From Gemmatimonadota bacterium (GTDB lineage Bacteria > Latescibacterota > UBA2968 > UBA8231): a stretch of 61,705 nucleotides of DNA. Position numbers and translations under genes: made by a program. The notes below the pieces were generated by a model that ran no database searches, was not told the DNA's origin, and saw only the letters and a list, made by a program, of their open reading frames with translations. This document shows positions 8,256 through 15,300 of this stretch, one piece after another. Numbering within the stretch: the first letter of the stretch is position 1; every line of letters starts with the position of its first letter. The stretch is from assembly GCA_009840005.1 (NCBI GenBank), contig VXOR01000006.1, positions 1-61,705 on the forward strand. The letters run 5' to 3'.

Positions 8256-8579
8256 TTACAGTGGGTTCTCCATTTGCAGCTTGGCGGCGATGGCCTTTTC
8301 TCGTTCGGCCTCGGCGATCATGCCTTTGCGCTGGTAGAACATGGACAGGCTGGTGTGGACGAGGAAGTCGTCGGGGTCGTGCTCGGCAGCCTTTTGCGCC
8401 GCGCTGAGGGCTTGGTCGAGGTCGCCCAGCTTCTCGTGGCAATGCGCCATCGCTTGGTAAGCGTCGGCAAATTGCGGGTCGAGCCCGATGGCTTGGGCTA
8501 GATCGTCCAAAGCTCCGGCAAAGTCTTGCTGGACGAATTTGTTCATGCCACTCTTGTAGAGGGCCATTTTGTCGGTCAT
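8256..8579 (-). CDS. small TPR-repeat protein
   Basis: 107-residue soluble protein built almost wholly from tetratricopeptide helices. Units are visible at about residues 6-38 (FVQQDFAGALDDLAQAIGLDP), 40-72 (YQAMAHCHEKLGDLDQALSAAQKAAEHDP) and 74-105 (HTSLSMFYQRKGMIAEAEREKAIAAK). There is no signal peptide or membrane helix. Three TPRs are enough for a small protein-binding scaffold. It lies 46 bases upstream of the dihydrouridine synthase gene on the same strand and is divergent from the CBM9-like gene. No specific partner can be named. Confidence 0.8.
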   Translation of the reverse strand: MTDKMALYKSGMNKFVQQDFAGALDDLAQAIGLDPQFADAYQAMAHCHEKLGDLDQALSAAQKAAEHDPDDFLVHTSLSMFYQRKGMIAEAEREKAIAAKLQMENPL

Positions 8580-8694
8580 GGCGTGAGCCTATTTGGGGTG
8601 AATTGTCGATATTGTAACATTCAAAATGTAGCGCAAAGTTATATATTGATGCAATGGCGTCAGACTTGAGGAATGAGCAAACAAAGGAGGAGCC

Positions 8695-9789
8695 ATGTTG
8701 CACTGGGCCATGTTGGGCGCGCCCTTGCTGGCCTCTGCCGCCGAGGGGCAACCGCGCTTCGACGTCGAGTACGTAGAGAGCATTGAGCCGCGGACTTATG
8801 TAGCACATCGCACGGCTGGAGCTATCGACATTGACGGCAACCTCGACGAGCCGTCTTGGCAGCGGGCGGATTGGACCGAGCCTTTCGTCGATATTGAGGG
8901 CGAGCGCCGACCCGTACCGCGTCTGCAGACGCGGGCGAAGATGCTGTGGGACGACGAGTATTTATACATCGCCGCTGATTTGGAAGAGCCGCACGTGTGG
9001 GCTACCCTTGAGCTGCGCGACGCGACGATCTACCAAGAAAACGACTTTGAGGTTTTTATCGACCCGGACGGCGATACGCATCAGTACTATGAGTTTGAGA
9101 TCAATGCCCTCGGCACGGAGTGGGACTTGTTGATGATCAAGCCCTACCGCGACGGCGGCCCCTACATCAGTGCTTGGGACATCGCTGGGCTGCAAACGGC
9201 TGTGCGGGTGTGGGGCAGCATTAATGATCCCAGCGACGAGGATCAGGGCTGGTCGGTGGAGATGGCCTTTCCGTGGGACGTGCTGGCCGAGGCCACGCAC
9301 AAGAAGGTGCCGCCTATGGATGGCGATCAATGGCGGATCAATTTTTCGCGGGTGCAATGGGCCTTGGCCACCGACGTGGGCAAGTACGTCAAAGTAGAGG
9401 ACCACAGCCCAGACAACTGGGTCTGGTCGCCGCAAGGGTTGGTTAATATGCACTACCCGGAAAAGTGGGGATTCGTGCAGTTTGCCACTGAGGTAGTAGG
9501 GCGGCAAGAGGTGTCCTTTCGCCCGGCCGCCGCCGAGGAGGCCAAGCGCGTTTTGCGCGGGATTTACTACCGTCAGAAGAACTTTCGTCGCGAGCGCGGT
9601 TACTATGCGTCTAGCTTGGACTCGCTTGGCATGGAAGCGCGGGTCTTGCAGCATTTTAGCTGGCCGCCGGTCATCCAAGTGACTGACCACCAGTTTGAGG
9701 CGCAGCTAGAGGAAGCCGTTGATTTGGACGAGGATGGCCAGATCAACCGCTGGCTCATCCGCGCGGACTCGCGCACTTGGCGCGATTAG
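8695..9789 (+). CDS. CBM9-like carbohydrate-binding secreted protein
   Basis: 364 residues; AAAGGAGGAG sits directly before ATG 8695. A short hydrophobic N-terminus (MLHWAMLGAPLLASAA) is probably a signal peptide. Residues about 40-240 match the CBM9-like fold: IDIDGNLDEPSWQRADWTEPF, then MLWDDEYLYIAADLEEPHVWA, NDFEVFIDPDGDTHQYYEFEINALGT and WSVEMAFPW. These proteins bind sugars or act as lectin-like parts of surface enzymes. The C-terminal third (RGIYYRQKNFRRERGYYA...) is predicted mixed alpha/beta and unassigned, ending in EAVDLDEDGQINRW, which may be a calcium-type loop. The gene is followed 73 bases later by sodN on the same strand. Confidence 0.8.
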   Translation: MLHWAMLGAPLLASAAEGQPRFDVEYVESIEPRTYVAHRTAGAIDIDGNLDEPSWQRADWTEPFVDIEGERRPVPRLQTRAKMLWDDEYLYIAADLEEPHVWATLELRDATIYQENDFEVFIDPDGDTHQYYEFEINALGTEWDLLMIKPYRDGGPYISAWDIAGLQTAVRVWGSINDPSDEDQGWSVEMAFPWDVLAEATHKKVPPMDGDQWRINFSRVQWALATDVGKYVKVEDHSPDNWVWSPQGLVNMHYPEKWGFVQFATEVVGRQEVSFRPAAAEEAKRVLRGIYYRQKNFRRERGYYASSLDSLGMEARVLQHFSWPPVIQVTDHQFEAQLEEAVDLDEDGQINRWLIRADSRTWRD

Positions 9790-9862
9790 AGCCGTTGCCC
9801 CGACCGCGAAATCGCCCTATACTGCCTTGCCCAGATCCACAAACCATTTTAAGGAGGCCCTT

Positions 9863-10321
9863 GTGAAGAATGGAAAATTGATGCTCCTACTCGCCTGTTG
9901 TCTTTTGGCTCCAGCCGCGCCGCTGTGGGCGCACTGCGAGATCCCCTGCGGCATTTATGGGGATGAGGCGCGTTTTGCCGCGATTGCGGAAGATCTGACG
10001 ACCATTGAGAAGTCCATGACCCAGATCGCAGCGCTGGCTGGCCAAAGCGATGCCCAAAGCGCAAATCAGCTAGCGCGATGGGTGGCGAATAAGGAAGAGC
10101 ACGCCAACAGAATCCAGCACGTCGTCACCCAGTATTTTATGACGCAGCGACTCAAGGAGGTGGAAGAAGGAGACAAGGGAAGGGCCGCATATACCGAGAA
10201 GCTGGTGCTTTTGCACAAGATGCTGCGGGGGGCCATGAAGTGCAAGCAGACGGTGGATGTGGAGGAGGTGGAGAAGATGCGGACCTTATTACACGAGTTT
10301 AAGCACGCTTATCAAAACTGA
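9863..10321 (+). CDS. sodN: nickel superoxide dismutase with Sec signal peptide
   Basis: 152-residue Ni-type superoxide dismutase, converting superoxide to O2 and H2O2. The start is GTG 9863 with AAGGAGG five bases ahead. Residues 1-23 form a classical signal peptide ending PLWA. Cleavage there exposes HCEIPCGIY, the exact Ni-hook (H24, C25, P28, C29, Y32 in precursor numbering), so His becomes the free N-terminus that ligates Ni. The remaining ~120 residues are the expected four-helix bundle (IEKSMTQIAAL, ANRIQHVVTQYFMTQRLKEV, YTEKLVLLHKMLRGAMKCKQ). Studied actinobacterial SodN has a short non-Sec propeptide removed by a dedicated protease; no such protease gene is adjacent here. I infer a periplasmic or exported enzyme matured by signal peptidase I. 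A strong terminator follows. Confidence 0.92.
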   Translation: MKNGKLMLLLACCLLAPAAPLWAHCEIPCGIYGDEARFAAIAEDLTTIEKSMTQIAALAGQSDAQSANQLARWVANKEEHANRIQHVVTQYFMTQRLKEVEEGDKGRAAYTEKLVLLHKMLRGAMKCKQTVDVEEVEKMRTLLHEFKHAYQN

Positions 10322-10344
10322 CGCCTTTTCAAGTCGCGTTGGTG

Positions 10345-10381
10345 AAAGCCCCGTTTCCCTTGGTGGAGACGGGGCTTTTTT
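10345..10381 (+). terminator. bidirectional intrinsic terminator after sodN
   Basis: AAAGCCCCGT pairs with ACGGGGCTTT around a short loop and is followed by a run of T. Its mirror A-run also suits the convergent LTD gene, whose stop codon (10380-10382) overlaps the T-run. It can therefore end both transcripts. Confidence 0.85.
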
Positions 10382-12245
10382 AGCGCAGGAGGAGGAGCTT
10401 GGCGTAGCGCGGGGGAGCGTGTCCGATGCGGAAGCGGACGAAGTACGGACCGGTGGCCGCCAAATAGCCGCGTTCGTCGCGGCCATCCCATTGCATCTGG
10501 TGTGCGCCGGCGTGGAGCGGCGCATCCGCGAGCGTGTGCACCCGTTGGCCGTGGACATTGTAGATGGCCACTTGGACGGAGGCGGCTTGGTTGAGGTGGA
10601 AGTGGAGGTGGGTGGTGGTGTTGAAAGGGTTAGGCCAAACTTGGAGCGATGTTGCAGATACCATTGCAGGTGTTTTGGACGCAGGTTCAGGCTGCGTTTC
10701 TGGGGCGTGTCCGGGAGAGAAGGGCGCCAAAGTCGGCGAGATGGTTTTGTGCAAAACAAATGTGCTGTCTTCCAGTGCAGTGCGGACGATAGACTGGTCG
10801 TCGGGCCAAGTGGACCGGGAGACGCTGGCGACTATACCGCCGATTCTGTCGATTAGGTAGATGGCTTCGCCGGAGTCGGTTAGTCCGTTGCCGATGGTAC
10901 CATCGTCGGTATAGACGGGGACGGTAAACCCCGACGGACGGCCGCCGCCGAAGAGGACGACGTAGGAGCTAGGTCCAATGACGGCATCGCGAGGGAAACG
11001 GAAGTAATCGCGTAGGGGTCTAGAGTCACCCAAGCGCCAGCCGGCTAAAGAGATGGTATCTGGGCCGGCGTTGTAGAGTTCGATGAATTCGTCTTCATAC
11101 TTGTCGCGTTGACCGTCTTGGTTGGCATCGCCCTCTGATCCCTCGGGTGGGTCGGCGAGCACTTCGCTGATGAAAAGAGGATAGGTCAAGACCGGCCGCG
11201 GCTCTGGGGCGTCTCCAGGAGAGAAAGCAGCCTCGGTCGGCGAGGCGGTTTTGTGTGGGACCAGTGCGCTGCTGTCGGGTGGCGTCCGGACGAGAGATTG
11301 GTCGTCGGGCCAAGTAGATTGGAAGAGGAACGCGGCCTCATTGCCATGATCTTCGATCAGGTGGATAGACTCACCAGTGTCGGTTAGTCCGTTGCCGATG
11401 GTACCATCGTCGGTATAGACGGGGACGGTGAATCCCGACGGACGACCGCCACCGAAGAGGACGACATACGAGCCGGGTTCAATAATGGCATCGCGTGGGA
11501 AGCGGAAATAATCGCGTAGGGATCCTGAGCCACCCAACCGCCAGCCAGCTAAAGAGATGGGAATAGGACCGGCGTTGTAGAGTTCGATGAACTCGTCTTT
11601 GTGTGGATCGTACTGACCGTCGCGGTTGGCATCGCCCGCCAGTCCTTCAGGCGGGTCGGCGAGCACTTCGCTGATGAAGAGAGGGTAATTTAAGATGGGC
11701 TGCGTTTCGGGGCCGTGTCCGGGGGAGAAGGGTTCCTCGATAGGCGAGGCGGTTTTGTGCGGGACATACTCGCCTGCATTGCGGACGAGGGATTGGTCGT
11801 CGGGCCAAGTAGATTGGAAGAGGAACGCGACCTCATTGCCACGCTTGTTGAGCAGGTGGATAGCTTCGCCGGTGTCGGTTAGTCCATCGCCGATGGCTCC
11901 GTCGTCGGTATAGACGGGGACGGTGAATACTAAAGGGTTGCCGCCGCCGAAGAGGACGACGTACGAGCCGGGTTCGATGACGGCATCGTCCGGGAAGCGG
12001 AAGTAATTGCTGAGGGATCCGGAGTCGCCCAAGCGCCAGCCGGCTAAAGAGATGCGCCGTCGGCCGGCGTTGTAGAGTTCGATGAATTCGTCTTCATGCG
12101 GGTCGTACTGACCATCGCGGTTGGCATCGCCAGCCTGTCCCTCGGGCGGGTCGGCGAGTACTTCGCTGATGACGATGGTGGCTGCGGCAAGGGATGGGAG
12201 CGAGAGCAGTGTAAGCAGGACGAGGTTGTATCGGAGGTAGAGCAT
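10380..12245 (-). CDS. secreted protein with three lamin-tail domains and FlgD-like sorting domain
   Basis: 621 residues. ATG 12245 gives a signal peptide (LYLRYNLVLLTLLSLPSLAAA). Three lamin-tail-domain (LTD) units follow, about 165-170 residues each, recognisable by I-S-E-V-L-A-D-P-P, FIELYNAG, GWRLGDS and SYVVLFGGG. Each carries a loop such as DANRDGQYDPHE, whose D-x-N-x-D-G-x-x-D-x-x-E spacing fits an EF-hand calcium site. The last 85 residues (VWPNPFNTTTHL, IYNVHGQRVHTL, WDGRDERG, YFVRFRIG) match a FlgD-type or T9SS type A C-terminal domain. The next gene upstream is a longer paralogue with almost the same C-terminal cassette. Likely a surface adhesin or matrix protein; ligand unknown. 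Confidence 0.85.
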   Translation of the reverse strand: MLYLRYNLVLLTLLSLPSLAAATIVISEVLADPPEGQAGDANRDGQYDPHEDEFIELYNAGRRRISLAGWRLGDSGSLSNYFRFPDDAVIEPGSYVVLFGGGNPLVFTVPVYTDDGAIGDGLTDTGEAIHLLNKRGNEVAFLFQSTWPDDQSLVRNAGEYVPHKTASPIEEPFSPGHGPETQPILNYPLFISEVLADPPEGLAGDANRDGQYDPHKDEFIELYNAGPIPISLAGWRLGGSGSLRDYFRFPRDAIIEPGSYVVLFGGGRPSGFTVPVYTDDGTIGNGLTDTGESIHLIEDHGNEAAFLFQSTWPDDQSLVRTPPDSSALVPHKTASPTEAAFSPGDAPEPRPVLTYPLFISEVLADPPEGSEGDANQDGQRDKYEDEFIELYNAGPDTISLAGWRLGDSRPLRDYFRFPRDAVIGPSSYVVLFGGGRPSGFTVPVYTDDGTIGNGLTDSGEAIYLIDRIGGIVASVSRSTWPDDQSIVRTALEDSTFVLHKTISPTLAPFSPGHAPETQPEPASKTPAMVSATSLQVWPNPFNTTTHLHFHLNQAASVQVAIYNVHGQRVHTLADAPLHAGAHQMQWDGRDERGYLAATGPYFVRFRIGHAPPRYAKLLLLR

Positions 12246-12302
12246 GATCTCGCCAATATGCAACCGATGTGGCTGATGCACAACCTGCGCGGAGATAAGG
12301 TC

Positions 12303-15300
12303 TCAGCGCAGGAGGAGGAGCTTGGCGTAGCGCGGGGGGCTATGTTCAATGAGGAAACGGACGAAGTACAGACCGGTGGCGGCTAAATGACCGCGTTCGT
12401 CGCGGCCATCCCATTGCATCTGGTGTGCGCCAGCGTGGAGCGGCGCGTCCACGAGCGTGTGCACCCGTTGGCCTTGGACGTTGTAGATGGCCACGTGAAC
12501 GGAGGCGGCTTGGCTGAGGTAGAAGCGAAGGTGGGTAGTTGTGTTGAAGGGGTTGGGCCAGACTTGGAAGGAGTCGGCCGGGAGTTTGGCGGCCGGCGGA
12601 TGGATGATCCACGTGCGCGTCATGCGTTCTGTGCCACGGCGGATGGCCACGTGGACGGTGTCGGTTTGCCGCCTGGTGGGGGTGTAGATGTACTGGGGGG
12701 CCATTATGGGCAAGCGGCGGCCGTTTAGCGACCAGTAGTACGCATGGCGATGCGGTTGCGCGGTGCGGATGATAAAGGCTTGGGGTTTGGCTAAAGGTAG
12801 GACGGCCTCGTTCCACGGAGGAGAGAAGCGCACGGCATCAGCAAGTGGGAGGCGAACTTCTACGTTGAGCACGTTGGGGTGGACAGCAAAACTGTCGAGT
12901 TGGACGGAGATCTGGCAGGTGCCGATGTCGATGGCAGCCAAGGTGCCGTCGGGGAGCACCGCGGCGATCGTGGAATCGGATGAGGTCCAAGTGGCGCGGA
13001 TGTCCATGGGACGTTCGCTGCCGTCCGAGTACTGGCCTAGGAGGCGGAGCGAGCGGTGCTCGCCGCGGACTAGATTGAACTCAAACTGGGCCGGACGCAG
13101 GGATTGGAGCACGGGAGGGCTGGGTATAGGTTCGGGTGGCCTTTTGGGCATTTCTGCAAGTACCACTTCAGGCACTTCGGGTGTTTCCGGCTGTGTTGCT
13201 GGGGCGTGCCCGGGAGAGAAGGGGGCTTCGGTCGGCGAGGCAGTTTTGTGTGGGACAAAGGGGCCGCCGTCGGGTGGGGTGCGGACGATAGACTGGTCTT
13301 TGGGCCAATCGTCGTATGAGACGATCTCGATTGTATTACCGGCGTCATCGATCAGTTGGATGTCCTCGCCGCTGTTGGTCAGCCCGTTGCCGATGCGCCC
13401 GTCGTCAGTATAGACGGGGACGGAAAATCCCGACGGGTTGCCGCCACCGAAGAGGACGATGTACGAACCGGGTCCAATGACCGCGTCGGGAGGGAAGCGG
13501 AAGTGAGTGTCCGGCGACGTGCTGTCGCCTAAGCGCCAGCCGCTTATATCAACGGATGTTGAATCGGCGTTGTAGAGTTCAATGAACTCGTCTTCATACC
13601 CGTCGCGTTGGCCGTCTTGGTTGGCGTCGCCGGCTGCATTGGAAGGTGGGTCGGCGAGCACTTCGCTGATGAAGAGGGCATAGGTCGGTATAGGCTCGGA
13701 TGGTGTTTCGGGTTCGGGTGTTTCAGATGCTTCCGGCGTTTCTAGTTCGTCATCTGTGGCTCGTCCGGGAGAGAAGGGGGCCTCGGTTGGCGAGGCGGTT
13801 TTGTGTGAAACCAGTGCGTCGCCGTCGGGTGGATGGCGGACGAGGGACTGGTCTTTAGGCCAAGTGCTGTGCGAGACGACCGCGATTGTATTACCGGCGT
13901 CATCGGTCAGTTGGATGTCCTCGCCTTTGTTGGTCAGTCCGTTGCCGATGCGTCCGTCATCGGTATAGACGGGAACGGTGAATCCCGACGGGTTGCCGCC
14001 GCCGAAGAGGACGACGTATGAGCCGGGTTCAATGACGGCGTTGGTAGGGAATTGGAAGTGAGTGTCCGGCGATGTGTTGTCGCCCAAGCGCCAGCCAGCT
14101 AGGGAGATGGGCTTGATGTCGGCATTGTAGAGTTCGATGAATTCGTCTTCATACCCGTCGCGTTGGCCATCTTGGTTGGCGTCGCCGACTCCACCCGAAG
14201 GGGGATCGGCGAGCACTTCGCTGATGAAGAGAGCGTAGGTCGGTATAGGTTCGGATGGCGTTTCTGGTTCGGGTGTTTCCGGTACTTCCGGCGTTGCCGG
14301 TTGGTCGTCTGGGGCGTGTCCGGGAGAGAAGGGGGCCGCGGTCGGCGAGGCGGTTTTGTGTGGGACAAAGGTGTCGCCGTCGGATGGGGTACGGACGAGG
14401 GATTGGTCGTCGGGCCAAGTGGATTGGTAGAGGAACGCGGCCTCATTGCCATAGTCGTTGATCAGGTGGATGGACTCGCCGGTGTCGGTTAGGCCATCGC
14501 CGATGGTTCCATCGTCGGTATAGACGGGGACGGTAAACTCCGACGGACGGCCGCCGCCGAAGAGGACGACGTATGAGCCGGGTTCAATGACGGCGTCGCG
14601 TGGGAAGCGGAAGTAATCGCTTAGGGAGCCTGCGTCCCCTAACCGCCAACCGGCTAGGGAAATGGGACGTGAGCCGGCGTTGTAGAGTTCGATGAACTCG
14701 TCTTTATGTGGGTCGTACCGACCATCGCGGTTGGCATCGCCCTCTAGTCCCTCTGGCGGGTCGGCGAGCACTTCGCTGATGAAGAGATGGTAATTTAAGA
14801 AGGGCCGCGTTTCCGGGGTGTGTCCGGGAGAGAAGGGGGCCGCGGTCGGCGAGGCGGTTTTGTGAGGGACAAAGGTGCCGCCGTCGGATGGGGTGCGGAC
14901 GAGGGATTGGTCGTCGGGCCAAGTGGATTGGTAGAGGAACGCGGCCTCATTGCCATAGTCGTTGATCAGGTGGATGGACTCGCCGGTGTCGGTTAGGCCA
15001 TCGCCGATGGTTCCATCGTCGGTATAGACGGGGACGGTAAACTCCGACGGACGGCCGCCGCCGAAGAGGACGACGTATGAGCCGGGTTCAATGACGGCGT
15101 CGCGTGGGAAGCGGAAGTAATCGCTTAGGGAGCCTGCGTCCCCTAACCGCCAACCGGCTAGGGAAATGGGACGTGAGCCGGCGTTGTAGAGTTCGATGAA
15201 CTCGTCTTCATGTGGGTCGTACTGACCATCTAAGTTGGCATCGCCCGCCGATCCCTCTGGCGGGTCGGCGAGCACTTCGCTGATGAAGAGGGGATAGGTC

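Noticed and set aside
8617..8629. ACATT-CAA-AATGT dyad upstream of the CBM9-like gene
   Set aside because: The 5-bp arms are short and AT-rich; this could easily arise by chance and no second copy was noticed.
8191..8808. 205-codon minus-strand frame overlapping the TPR gene
   Set aside because: The TPR frame (8256-8579) has clear domain structure and the dihydrouridine synthase starts at 8209. This longer frame has neither.
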